Origin: Aquilaria yunnanensis
Lineage: Eukaryota; Streptophyta; Magnoliopsida; Malvales; Thymelaeaceae
Length of the DNA stretch: 64,000 bases
Assembly: GCA_039654915.1 (NCBI GenBank)
Contig: CM077599.1
Location: 12,464,501 to 12,528,500 of the forward strand
Direction: 5' to 3'
The notes under the pieces are model-generated. The model worked only from the letters and a program-made list of their open reading frames with translations, made no database searches and was not told the origin of the DNA. Below, one piece after another: positions 22,676 through 38,240 of the stretch. Position 1 is the first letter of the stretch, and every line of letters starts with the position of its first letter. The translations under genes were made by a program, and so were the position numbers.

Positions 22676-23925
22676 CCTCCAATTTTTATATTCGTAACTC
22701 GTAAGTACTTTCATCATGGCATTCGTGATAAAAATAGCATTTTGTGATTTGGAAGTGAAAATACTCCCTCTTTACCATAGCATAGTACTGCCTTCTCCAG
22801 TTTTTGTAATTATTATGGTTGTTGTGCCACAAGCTAATTAATCATTTTTTATAGATTTAATCTTTGCCTAATATGCAATTACTCCCAGACTCCTAAGCAT
22901 TTAAGCCGAAATGTTGTTTTCACCCACACGGGTGGTACTGGGCAGCAGCTGCTTGAATCTGGGTTGGAGTCGATTGTTGGGGAAATTGAACTTGGTGGTG
23001 TTGCAGGCAGTTGCAAAAGACAGCGCCAGCGCCGTTGGAGGTTCACTGTAGAGTCGTAAGTCCCCAACTGAATCCGCCCTTGGCTGTTCCGACACCAACT
23101 TCCCCCACTTCTTGTAACAGTAGCCTCTTCTGACGGCACTAGGCTCTTCGCTTGTGTGCTTACAATTGTCAGTATTTCAAAAACCTTAAATAAGATGGAG
23201 GAGCTGTCTCAATTTGTTCAGGTGAAATTTGAAATGATTCTCAAATATCTTGTATTTAGCTCACCATCGGAGAGGAGTTTTGGATCGGAGATTTCGGGAT
23301 CGAGAGTTTGGTCGGGGACTCAGAGAAATGGAAGGGTAAATTTAGAAGAAAGAAAGTGTACAAATATGTTATAAACCAAAGGCGATGAATACCGAAAGAA
23401 TCAGAAGATCAGGATGTGAAGAATTATTATCCAATACCAAATTTTCTGTTGCTGCTCATTCGTAACTTGAGTGGCATCAGAACAGAAAGAGGTTACAGTT
23501 ACCCATCTCGGGTGCATGTTTTGCTTAACAAAACAATTCCAAAGACAAAAAGATTCTCCAAAATTCTCGTACTAAATGATGTACATGCAAGAGAATTTTT
23601 TGTAGAATTCTATGCATGTTTTTATTTTTTATTTTTCCAATTCAAATGCATATACCGTGATCTATAGTTGTAGGAGAGCTGATTTCTCCTGACCACACTT
23701 GTACAGCCAAAAAAGGATCCATGAATCTTACTGCACGCTTACTACTGCTATCTGAAAAATAGTAATTCGATTTTCAACTACAGATGAAACCAAACAATTC
23801 TCCTACTGCTCAAAATAGTTACCATAGGTAGTGCCAAGTATCAACCACAACCAGTACAGTTCGAGGATACCTGCTCAATAAGTAATCTTACTAATTACTA
23901 TGGAATTTCTAATTAAAGCTAATTA
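22676..23925. other. Intergenic stretch between MORC6 and SECE2-like gene
   Basis: A more G/C-rich patch at about 22900-23160 gives open frames on the minus strand without recognisable domains. It may be a decayed gene fragment. The remainder is the 3' flank of the SecE-like gene. Confidence 0.35.
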
Positions 23926-24975
23926 CTATGGGGTTTTTCTAAGCAGCAAAGCTAACACATAGCTCAGGGCAGAATCGACACTTGAAAGTGAAACAATGAG
24001 AGCTGCCACCAGAATCAGTGATAAAGTAGCAGTCTTGAGCTGCAAAAGAACAATGGAGAAGAATTAGCATCCGACAGAGGGCCACAAGTTGTAGAATATC
24101 AACCAAAATTAGCAACACATGCCTGCACGAAATCAGGTCATTCACACATACCGTGCTCTGGAAGCTAGGCCATTCTATGTACTTGAGTTGGCTAGGTTGT
24201 GCAGCCAGAAAGGCAATCAGGGATTTCATTGCCCTAGGAGAATTAAACCACAATCACTTCTCCAAAGCTAATGTACACAAATTGTTAGAAATTTCGACAT
24301 ATTAGAAATCCGTTAATTGATAATACAGCAGGAATGTTTTATTATAGGCCCCGTTGAATTCCTGGATTTTGATAGAAAACCCAGAAACTTTAATTCTAAG
24401 GTGCCCTATTCCATTCGGCTTGAAATTTTGAGAACTTTTAACTTGCGGCGGAATTTCAAAGCTCAAACAACCAGTCAAATTAGAATGCAAGCCAAAAAAT
24501 AAGGCCTAAAATAAAGAAAGTGCAGACAAAATTACCAGATGGCTTCTTTAATAAGACCTGTCCAGAAGGGTTCTTCATTGTTGGAGCTTAATGGGTGATC
24601 ATTTCTTCCTCCAGAAGAAGCATTTAATCTACAAGATGAGCTGGCGGGAAAACACAGCGCCCTTCCCTTAAAAACCTGCACCAAGAATACACAAATAAGA
24701 AGCTGATTGAAATGCAGGACCCGGTATATTCGACCCATCTGAGAATTACCTTTCCAGAAACACAGGAAACCCTGCCATGAATCCTTTTGCCTTGTAGCTG
24801 AAGCCAGAAGGGAATTCTATTAAAATTATTATGGAAAATACCTAAATCAACGGAAAAACAAGCCCAAAATTGTTGGCATCAGACTATTTGCGGAAAAAGG
24901 TCAGGAAGGCTTAGAGCACCAGCAGAGGAATAAACCTGAACAGCTGGTGGGCAAGAAAGAGGCAGCCGCCATCAT
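23926..24975 (-). CDS. SECE2: SecE-like subunit of the plastid inner-envelope Sec2 translocase (SECE2-like)
   Basis: Small SecE-family protein of the plant type that partners SCY2 and SECA2 to insert proteins at the plastid inner envelope. The gene was assembled from five exons on the minus strand: 24936-24975, 24750-24790, 24536-24675, 24152-24233 and 23926-24039. All joins are GT/AG and total 417 nt (138 residues). Residues 1-60 are Ser/Arg-rich without acidic clusters, as in a plastid transit peptide. Then come FWTGLIKEA (about 64-72) and an amphipathic helix. LKYIEWPSF at 90-98 holds the Trp-Pro of the SecE motif. One membrane helix at about 105-133 with a mid-helix VDSA follows, and the protein ends LRKTP. 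The second of two adjacent ATGs could also start it. The exon-2 acceptor (CTACAAG/GC) was chosen because the alternative 8 nt upstream breaks the frame. The assignment to SECE2 rather than SECE1 rests on recalled similarity. Confidence 0.8.
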
Positions 24976-25060
24976 GTACCAACGCAGCTGCAAAAGAGTT
25001 TTACTTATCCGCAACCGGAGTAGCGTAGAATTTATAAGTGAACAAGCTGAAACGAATGAC

Positions 25061-25090
25061 GGAGAGAGAGAGAGAGAGAGAGAGAGAGGG
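25061..25090. repeat. GA microsatellite in the SecE-like gene leader
   Basis: A (GA)n run lies about 85 bp upstream of the start codon. It therefore reads (CT)n in the 5' leader or core promoter of the minus-strand gene. A pyrimidine-rich tract also lies at about 25217-25258. Confidence 0.8.
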
Positions 25091-25258
25091 CGAGCGAGGA
25101 CGAGGAGCTACAGCCTGCAAGGTGCAAGCAGCAAGCCTGGGGCGAGGAGCGAGGAAATTTGCGAATCAAGAGATTGGGCCGAAACTGGGCTTCAGCATGA
25201 GAGTTCTAAAAAGTGTTTTTTTTTCTTTTTCTTTTTCTTTTCTTTTCTTTTCTTTTTG

Positions 25259-25889
25259 TTTTAGTATGTAGAACCTTGTGAGGTTTAATGGTCCGTGCAA
25301 TTTGCAGCTGATATATATGTTAATAAAATTCGATATAAAAATAAAATTTAGCAACCAACAATATAAAAAAAAATTAACATACAAATTTATGGTATTTAAT
25401 TAAAAATTTGTTGTCATGTACATAAACATTAAAATGATCAATTAAAAAAAAGTACAAAAAAAAAAAATATATGCATTTTTTCTTCATAAAAATAATTCAC
25501 CACGTTTTATCAATTCTTATTTCAATATTTCATGTTGAGGAGAGATTTATTTCAAAAGGAATCAAGATCAATTTGAGCAATCATAGAGCGAATTGCTTTA
25601 TTTAACTATAGAGTTTTCAAAGAGAATAATGTAAACTATAAAACTTGATCATTAATAATGAAAAGGTATGACCAAAATATAAAACTGTATCTGGGGACTA
25701 TAAGGACAAAAAAAAAAAAATACTTTAATTGCACAAATACTGCAACTTTGAGGGAAAGTCTAGGGACCAAAATAGCAATGCACGATATGTAGAGATCTTT
25801 CTGTGAGTTTTTTTCACTACCTTCGGAGGCTGTTACTATTCATTTCTAGCACAAAACTAAGCAGGAAATTATACTTATTTTAGAATAAT
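25259..25889. other. A/T-rich intergenic stretch
   Basis: No coding sequence was recognised. Several A runs occur. Confidence 0.5.
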
Positions 25890-26690
25890 TGGTTAATAGG
25901 TCAAAGTTATAAGGGGAAAAAGTGAAAACTTGCCACGGTTGTTTATGCTATAGAGCAATTTTTACACTGATATTTGTTGTTGCAAATTTGTAATCAATGA
26001 TTTATGTAGGGAGCAAATTTGTCACTGGCCATAAAAATTGCTTACATGAAAAATGTGAAAAAAAATAAAGAAAATGTGAGTTTCAATTCCAAGTTTTTTT
26101 TACCTAACACCATAATCTCTAAGTTTTTAAATTTATAATTTTCACCACTGTCTTTAATATGACCTTTACTCCAGCAATGCCACCCTTCACCCTTTTTGCC
26201 ACCGACACTACCTCCACTCTCCCACATATCCTTACAATGCTCCTTATAACAAACTCTGAATAAACGAGGTTTGATTGTTGTATAAGACTAAATTCGAAGG
26301 AATTGCAGTTCCAGAATATATGATCAATGGCAGTGGCAGTGAAGGGTTGCTCGACAACAGTAAGGAAGGTGAAAACAAGAAGACTCAACAATGAAGATAT
26401 ATAATCAAACATAGGGTCTTGACTCATTTAAGTGTTATTAAAGGTTTGGATAGCTAGGGGTTAATGAGAATACTTTCAGGAAATAGTTTAAGAGTTGTGT
26501 CATGAAATATTTTCTAAATAAATGGAATATTCTTATCATTTAATGACTAGTGGCAAAATTGCTTCCAATTCAAAACATTAATGAAAAACATGCAATGAAA
26601 AAAAATCAATGGCAAAATTGCTTAATCACGTAAACAACAGGGACAAATTTGCACCTTTTTCCAAGTTATAGAAGTAACTACTAGAGCATT
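25890..26690. mobile_element. Foldback DNA element, ~0.8 kb
   Basis: Inverted arms lie at about 25890-26040 and 26530-26690. The left arm reads CAAAGTTATAAGGGGAAAAA and GCAAATTTGTCACTGGCCAT, and the complement of the right arm has matching CTATAACTTGGAAAAAGGTG and GCAATTTTGCCACTAGTCAT. An open frame fills the interior. The layout suits a Mutator-like element with a captured gene piece (inference). Confidence 0.5.
26119..26427 (-). pseudogene. Captured secreted-protein fragment, possibly DUF26 receptor kinase
   Basis: A frame starting ATG at 26427 encodes a signal-peptide-like start with a hydrophobic core at residues 11-22, followed by a Cys- and Asn-containing segment ending with QQSNLVYSE. 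This recalls the first part of cysteine-rich receptor-like kinases (signal peptide, then ...TYQSNLN...). The similarity then fades. It lies wholly between the arms of a foldback element, so it is more likely a transduplicated fragment than a gene. Confidence 0.35.
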
Positions 26691-27763
26691 TTTCTTTCTT
26701 TCTTTTTTTTTTTTTATTACTTCCTACTTATGCAATTTCGTTTATATTTTCTTTTTGGAAAGTGTTAGAGATACAAACATTTTATACCCGAGCCAGTGTA
26801 CCATCTGACAGAAAAACTACTTTGATGCAAAATTTTCTAAAGAGTCTAGATAAATTTAGTCATCCACTTACAGTCTGCCACATAAGTCTGTAAATTTGTT
26901 TGATATATTTCTTCAATGTCCTACGATGATAGAGATACGACATAAACTAATTGTAATCCACTTATCTCTTCTGGTTAGTTTATGTAGTTTTTCTATAGTA
27001 GTAGTTCATCATCAGGTAGTTTAAGAGATACACATGTTAGCTAGTACAATGAAGAAAGAAGTGCATTAAAATCTTTTCTTCCTAGCTGCATCGTACACAT
27101 GCACCATATGCTTTTGTAAGAGCTAGTACATTGAAGAAATAAATGTTTGGTAACGCATGTTTTCGTTAGAAATATAACTTCGCCAGAAACGAGAAGCGTG
27201 GAGTAGAAGAGATCTTGTCATGTTATTCAACAAGAATATCACTGAAATGTAACGCATGTTCTACTTCACCGGCTTCACAAAGATTTAAAAAAGAAAAAGT
27301 AAGATCAACCGCTCGATAACTCGTAAAATTGGCATTTATAAGTACTTCCCCTTTAATGAAACCAGTGCGCACAGGCGTTTGTTAAGTCTAACCAAATGCG
27401 CACACAAGCAGAAGAAAGCAAATGCATCCGAAAACCAATAACATAACTCTAAAAAAATCAACGGGAGAAGGAATCGCCACCAAGAATTCCATATTGACCA
27501 GAAATGAAACAACTATAAATATTGCGGCTATGATCTGTTTGGCACCCGATTTCAAACAGCAGGGGGAAGGAATCGAACCAACAAAATCTGCAGCACATAA
27601 CTTGGGCTATGTCTCTTTGCTTGTGGCCACCAACTTCAAGTTGGGAAAAATGCAACAGAAGTCATGCTAAGGAACAGAAGATACAGAACTTACAAGAAAC
27701 AAACAGCAGTCGAAAGAATATACTGTCTCAGCTAGCCGAAGATCTTCTACTGGGAAACTCGAT
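26691..27763. other. Intergenic stretch and 3' flank of the V-ATPase gene
   Basis: Short frames exist but nothing recognisable. The last few hundred bases are the 3' flank of the minus-strand V-ATPase B gene. Confidence 0.45.
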
Positions 27764-27769
27764 TTTATT
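27764..27769 (-). terminator. Candidate polyadenylation signal of VHA-B
   Basis: AATAAA is read on the minus strand about 105 nt past the stop codon, a normal plant distance. Its use is not proven. Confidence 0.4.
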
Positions 27770-27871
27770 ATCAGCGACAAGGAGGAATATTAAACCTATA
27801 AGCACAAGCATGTAGAACAACCACTGCTGAAAGCACCAATGAAGAGACTGATCAGCCCAGGGATATTTGCT

Positions 27872-31865
<3,994 letters not shown>

Positions 31866-32590
31866 TGTTGATGTCTGATCGTCCGACTCTGCACACAAAG
31901 GAAAAAGGGAAAAAGATCAACAGGAATGCTTATAGAGCAAGGAGCCCAATGTCTTTTAACTCTTGACAACTCCAAGAAACGAGATCCACAGTAATCAAAA
32001 GCTCTTAAATAGTTCAGATTCAGATAAGATTTGCAAAGCTCGAACACCAAAGATTACCAACAAATTTCAACCTTCTGATCACTAAAAAATACTCAAAATT
32101 TAAAGCTTTTTACGCCAAAAACGGACTCTGACCGAGCTAATCCTGCATTTTTATACAAGGAAGCAGGGAACGATGATACAGCCATCCGATATTGACGTAT
32201 CAATATCTATAAAACGACGACAGCATCTCCCACTAATTGCAATACCATTTCTTATTCCTCCTAAAAGGCGACGAAATATTCCAGATGCGCGATTCTGTTT
32301 TCCTTCCTGGAGACTCATTTTCCGAGCATCCAAACAGAATCCGGAAGCAACATAGACAGACGCGGGGAATTCATTCAGGTAAAAGACAAGGCAGTGGGGA
32401 GTCGAAAGACAAGGAGTTCAAGTGAAAGGACAAGATGATCAAAGAGTCTGGTCGGAGAAGATCAGAAGGGATTCAGAAAATGAGAATTGAGATCTGAAAT
32501 GGGACTTACCAGGTTGATATCGGATGATAACTTGTTACGAATCACAGGCGGAGGAGAGACGAGAGCCAAGAGCAGAGAGAGAGAGAGGGG
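31866..32590 (-). promoter_or_regulatory. VHA-B 5' leader with intron
   Basis: The start codon lies 23 nt inside an exon whose acceptor (GTGCAG) is at 31889-31894. A matching donor (CAACCTG then GTAAGT) ends a non-coding exon at 32510. That exon runs back through a CT-rich leader (GA on the plus strand near 32575-32590). Leader introns in plant housekeeping genes often raise expression (family knowledge). The transcription start was not determined. Confidence 0.65.
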
Positions 32591-34883
32591 AATAAACCGA
32601 GATCTACTCTGAGGGAAAATAAAAGAAATTAAATAATTACCAGTTAACTAAAAATGGTTAAATTGTAAAATTGGGGTAGAGTGAGTGGTGCGACTGCGGT
32701 GGTCGGGCAAAGCCCTGCAGCGCGAATCTGTAAGGACTTCGTGTCGTGTGGGATTTTATCGGTGACGTGGCAGCTCGTAATTTGCTACTACCTCTTGCAA
32801 TTCGCGAATGATTCCCAACGGAGGAAACTCAGTGACCGCTGTCTGGCAGCGCAGAGCTCAAGCGCCAATGCTTGTTCTCTTTTTCCTAATTTCTGGGATA
32901 ATAGAAAATACCAGTAAATGTTTTGACAAAATAATGTTTTCATAACTCGTAGCGCATATTGGGGTTTTGACGTGTCAAATGTGAACAGAAAAACAAGAAC
33001 ATACAAAAATAATCATTGTTCAAAAATATCAGTGAGAAACGAACCCAAGTCCAAGTATAGCAATCTCCACAGCCACAGGTAATTCACAAACTACCCTTTC
33101 CCCCTCCGAGAAAACCCGTTGAAAAACCTGCAGTATTTGGCTTTAAATGTGCTTTTCCTGCAAATCTGATATTTTTCAATGCAAGGAGTGATCGAACTGG
33201 TCTTAAATAACAACTGGATCATGTAGGAAAAATTTTCAGCCCCAACTCTAAAGCATTCCTGCAAACTTCTGCCAGGACTATCCTTTAAATAAAGAAACTT
33301 AAAATTCATGTCAAAATCAGATTGAAAACTAGTTACCAGAGCATCCTCCCCATTTCAGCTAGTTCAAAACAGATTGAAGCACAAGCCAAAGCATAAACAT
33401 AATCCTGTAGTAGCTTCGAATTTAAAAGAATTCAGTGTAAGTAACACCACTTTTGTAGAAACAGAATCTGGAACTTCGTAGCTCCTATACAAGGGCTGAA
33501 CTTACTCAAAGCCATTAACAAGAGGGACTTTACACTTCCAAACAACCAATTCCATAGCAACCAATGACGGTTTGTAACAAACAATACAAAATTCCCCACA
33601 TTTCATCAACTGAAATTCTTAATTGTGTTGATCATTCTTCACTAAACACTGGTGTGGCATATGGCACTCTTTCTTAGTCCTGGAAAGACTTGGCCCTGAT
33701 ACTTCTGACACAGTCCCCCTTCTTGCTGATGGATATGCTAACTGAGTTACACAACTAAGCAAGCTAAACTCTATCACTTTAGCAGCCCAAGAGAGCTTTA
33801 GAGCCTCCCTGGTATGAAATGATGCAGCAAGCTAGACAAGGAACCTAAAACTGAATACTAACTCAAAGCCAACTCCTAAAGGGTTTAGTGGTCAAAACCT
33901 AAGCAGTTGCTCAGAAGCTTAATTAGTTATATGAAGGACCAACAAGTTTCTATTACAATTCAAAATTAGCTTGCAAAGTGAGTACCACCAAAGGCCTCTG
34001 GATAAAAGTCAATGCTCAAGTTAAACTTGGAGCTTAGCTTTAGATTATAGGGCTCGAGTTTTGCAGGAAATAAATTTTAGAAAACTCTAGATTAGAATAA
34101 CAAATAGAAATTAGTCAGGATTTCAAGACCAAAACTTAGAAACAAATTCATTATATGAAATGAAGATAAACTTGAATGCAAAACTTGAGTTTTGAAGCTT
34201 GAAATAGGATCTGGACTCTCACTCCAGAATTCAGGTTCAAGAACCTGCAAAATCAGAACTGAAATACTCTTTTAAAAACAATCCGTAGATTCCTTTACCC
34301 CCACACGTTTTTAAAACAAATTATAATGCCTTCATCAAACCACAGTAGGTGCACATTAGAAGACACTTAATCTGGTGTTGCTTGCAAAGCTATACTTATG
34401 AGATTGAGCAGCAATGTTGCTGAATGGAGTTACAAGACCAGATTTAGGGGTTCAGACATATCCCAAGTATGAATTTAAGCTTGTATCCAAAGTTTCAGGC
34501 CAAAACAGTTCTTCTAGCAAAAAGTCAACCTTAAAGTCAAGGTTTACAAACACTAGGCTACTTCCTGTAAAACTAAACTTTAGCAGTCTAGGTTTCTGAG
34601 TAGCCAAACTTGAGTTACAAAACACTACTCACGCATACTCAGGATCTGCAGTTTAACAACTCCTAACCAAGACTTAGCTCCAACTACCACCAAACCGAGA
34701 GAGACCAATACATTGTCATAGGTTCCTCTTATCCTGTTATTCACTTCATCCAATAATCTGTCAAGCCAGGGCAGCTGTAATCACTTGCTTCAAATGTAAA
34801 CTTTATTAGCTAAGAGACATAAGAGCGTGCTAATTCAGTCATGAACACACATAGGTAAACGGAAGCTAACCTGCAGTATAGTA
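32591..34883. other. Long intergenic stretch, no gene recognised
   Basis: It contains the VHA-B promoter side and then about 1.9 kb of low-coding sequence up to the CACTA element. Only short frames occur. It could be old repeat DNA. Confidence 0.45.
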
Positions 34884-34904
34884 CACTACTAGGAAAAATC
34901 GATT

Positions 34905-35350
34905 TAGCGACGGCGTTTTTAGTGACGGCTAAAAACCGTCGCTAATTCGTCGCTAAAGGTCCGGTGAAACATTAGCAACGGCTGTTAGTCGCTAATATTT
35001 TAGTGACGGTAAAGTGTTGCTAAACTTAGTTACGGCTTCCCGCCGCTAAATCAGTGACGGCAAATAGTCACTAAAGTTAGTGACGGCCTATCTTCGCTAA
35101 TTTAGTGACGGTTACGCGTCACTAAATTTTATGACGGTTTACCGTCGCTAAACTTAGTGACGGCTTCTTGTCGCTAAATTAGTGACGGCAAATAGTCGCT
35201 AAAGTGGCAAATAGTCGCTAAAGTTAGTGACGGCGTACCTTTGCTAATTTAGTGACGGTTACGAGTTACTAAATTTTGTGACGATTTACCGTCACTAATT
35301 AGAGACGGTCAGCCGTTGCTAAACTTAGTGACGGTTAATCGTCACTAACT
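34905..35350. repeat. Left subterminal repeats of the CACTA element
   Basis: Many alternating copies of TTAGTGACGGY and GTCGCTAA occur, in both orientations, with short spacers. In CACTA elements these are binding sites for the element-encoded DNA-binding protein (family knowledge). Confidence 0.85.
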
Positions 35351-35675
35351 TAATAAAATATTAAAAAATTGTACTGGTTTGGCTTTTGTTATGCTAAATT
35401 GTCAACAAATGAAACATAAGTATATTTTGTTTGACTGTATGTACTGTACTATCGATATGTACGGTAATTTGGGATAAAAGTTTAGTAGGAGCTATGAGTT
35501 GCTAAATTGTCAACTATTTTAACATAAACTAGTGACAGCTGACCGTCGGTAAGTTACTGACGATTTGCCGTCGCTAAAATTAACAAATCCAAGACAAAAG
35601 TAATATGTCTTATGTGATAGTTATTTTTTATGCTAAATTGTTATATACTAATACATAACTAATTTATTTTGAATA

Positions 35676-36539
35676 CATTAGAGACACTTGAAGCTTGGTG
35701 GGCTTCACCTGAATTCAAGGAGATATCATCTAGGATGAGACAGGTTAGATGTGCATCTGGTAAAGAAATGGCAAATTATGCTGGAGGTAGAGTCTCAGTT
35801 TCATGACATAGGGCGAAGATGGTAAGAAAATAAAAATTTCAGCTCTTTGAAATTTGTCACAATAAGTATGTAAGTAACAAATTATGTCTGAATATTACCA
35901 TGCAGAAGGAGGCAGATCCGGAGAAACACGATCCAGGCTTCTTCAAACCATGGAACCAGTGCTACAGAAAGAAAGATGGAAAGAAGGTGAATAAGAAGAT
36001 GAAAAATTTTGAGGTCAGTAAGAACGAACTATTAGATAGTGGTTAAAAAGAAATTGCATATACTACCGTTGCTTACTTGATTAACATCGAGCATTAAACA
36101 GGCTCAATATCTTGCAGAGGTAGAGGAAATAACACAGTGTGCAGACGATGAAGTTGAGTTCGATGAGGCATTGGTGTTTGTAGAGATTGCTGGGGGGAAA
36201 AATAAGGGCCGCGTCACAGGAGTGGGTTCTGAGAGTTATTTGGTGCCTGATCGTCGTCATCGTTTATACTACGGTGATGAGTCTAATGTACCAATCTCAT
36301 TCACTCAGATATCTCAATTCCAAAATGAGGTTGACCGTCGGGTGGAAGAAAAAGTCTCCCAAAGAATGAGCCAGTTGCAGTCACAGGTACAAGAAAACAT
36401 GGATAGACGTACTGCACAGATGGAGAGGGGGTATCAGGATCAGTTAGCACAGATGGAGTGTAGACACCAGGATCAGTTGGCAACCATTTGGCAAGCAATA
36501 GGGAAGAATCCACCAGCTGCACCAGAGTCTGATGGTTAG
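35676..36539 (+). pseudogene. CACTA transposase-associated fragment (Ptta/En/Spm, Transposase_24-like)
   Basis: Three exon-like blocks join across GT/AG sites: 35676-35821, 35906-36013 and 36102-36539. They encode SPEFKEISSRMRQ, GFFKPWNQCY, and VPDRRHRLYYGDES followed by a Gln/Glu-rich coiled coil. This is the usual C-terminal, plant-specific domain found beside En/Spm transposases. A TGA within the first block (VSVS then stop then HRAKM) breaks it. The upstream catalytic part is absent. Confidence 0.7.
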
Positions 36540-36785
36540 GTACTAATAGTCATAAAACTGGTTGTCATTACGGTAGAAATATATTCCATTAACTTGTTTG
36601 ACTATAATTATTAACATTTTAGAGATGCCAAAAATACATTGTGACACTATATGCATTCTAAATATCAATTGTGATGTTTCTGATGTTTGGACGTGTTTCA
36701 TGTTACAATTGATTACTGGGAGCAGCTTTTGTGTTTGGGTTGTATGGAATAGACACGTATAGAGGAAGGTAGGTGAAAAAAATTA

Positions 36786-37355
36786 TTAGCAGAGATTAGC
36801 GACAGCAAAACGTCAGTAACTAACGACGGGTGCGCGTCATTAACTAGCGACGGATAAGCGTCACTAACTTGAAACAAGTTTTGTGCACGGGTTGTATAGC
36901 ATGAACATGTATGGTATAAGTTTAGGTTGAAAATTATACGCAATAGTTAGGGGTAGTCAAGTGTCACAAGCTAGCAACGGTAACGTGTCACTAACTTCAC
37001 CAACTAACGATGGATACACGTCACTAACTAGCGACCGCTACGCATCGACTATGCGTCACTAACTTCACTAACTAGCAATGGCTATACGTCACTAACTAGC
37101 GACGGGCACGCGTTACTAACTAGCGACGGCTAATCGTCACTAACTAGCGACGCCTATTTGTCACTAACTTCACTAACTAGCGACAGCTACGCGTCACTAA
37201 GTCGCCAGCCAACTGACCACCGGAAAATTAGTGACGGTCTTGGTAGCGACATTTGGCTGTCACTAATTAGCAACAAGTAGATTAGCAACGCACCATTTAG
37301 CAATGGTGTGCCGTTACTATGTCTTATGTAGCGAAGGCTTGACCGTCGCTAAATC
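36786..37355. repeat. Right subterminal repeats of the CACTA element
   Basis: Iterated CTAGCGACGG and CGTCACTAACT units, mostly in one orientation, some decayed to TAACGACGG or CTAGCAACGG. Confidence 0.85.
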
Positions 37356-37559
37356 GGCTTTTGTAGTAGTGGTAGCTAAAACTTCCAGCAGCAGTTATCT
37401 ATATGATGTTCAAGCCCTGCAAAATATTTGATGGGGTGAGTTTTCATAGAAACCTCAGTAAAGAAACACTACGGTTTGATTAGCATTCATACTTCATGAG
37501 ACGCAACATCGTCACGGCCAAAGGCTTTCAAAGTAAATTCCTTCCGGCGATGAAATTAT

Positions 37560-38240
37560 ACCATTCGCACAACTTGGTGCCGGAGCACCAAAGTCCAGAA
37601 AAGCAACGTAGGCTGAGGTTGAAGTGCTCGGCGTTCTGTTCTTGCATCTCGTTCTACATCCTGGAAAGACAATGTTGCCTGCTGGGGCTGCGGAGGAAAG
37701 GACTGAAAAAGATTAGATTCCTGGCATTCGGAAGGCTGGTGCTTTTCTTCTTCTTGGGCGTAACTCGTCAGACTTGTCCCAGCGAATGAAGAGTGCCCTG
37801 TGACATAGCAGAGAATCCGCAAGGGAAGTTGTTGCTGCCCCATTCATTGGGAGCAGCACATTCTAGGATTTGGAAATCGTCATTGTCTTGTCGTTTCTGC
37901 TCGAAGCAACGTAGGCGGCAAATGCGTCAACGTAAAAATGCTCGGCATTCTGTTCTTGCATCTCCTTTTCTGGTTTATGATTGAGCTGATCTACATCCTG
38001 GAAAGATCTGCTGGGGCTATGGAGAGAAGGACTGAAAAAGATCATATTCCTGACATTCAGAAGGCTGGTCCTGTCCGCGTAACTCGTCTGACTTGTTCCA
38101 GCGGTTGGCTGAAGAACAGCGCCCTGTGACATGGCAGAAAAGCCCAAATGGCCGAAGTTGTTGCTGCCCCATTCGTTGGGAGCAGCACATTCTAGAATTC
38201 GGCAATCGTCATCGTCTTGGTCGTTTCTGCTCACTTCAAT
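37560..38240. repeat. Tandem duplication of the NAC-like tail (~300-380 bp)
   Basis: The two units share TAGAATGTGCTGCTCCCAA, TGTCACAGGGC, GACGAGTTACGC and TCTTTTTCAGTCCTT on the minus strand in the same order. They differ by indels of up to about 60 bp. Confidence 0.8.

Larger units (their letters stand above)
34884..37371. mobile_element. CACTA (En/Spm) transposon, 2,488 bp, non-autonomous
   Basis: The left end is CACTACTAGGAAAAATCGAT. The complement of the right end is CACTACTACAAAAGCCGATT. Both continue TTAGCGACGG. The element is flanked on both sides by GTA (34881-34883 and 37372-37374), the 3-bp target duplication typical of CACTA. Subterminal TTAGTGACGGY-type repeats fill both flanks. 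Only a transposase-like fragment is inside and no catalytic transposase is present. Confidence 0.92.

Noticed and set aside
22879..23139. Minus-strand 86-codon frame in a G/C-richer patch
   Set aside because: No recognisable domain, no supporting exons on either side, and overlapping frames on the same strand are equally open.
25038..25271. Glu/Arg-rich frame across the GA repeat
   Set aside because: It is translation of a microsatellite and a pyrimidine tract in the SecE-like gene leader.
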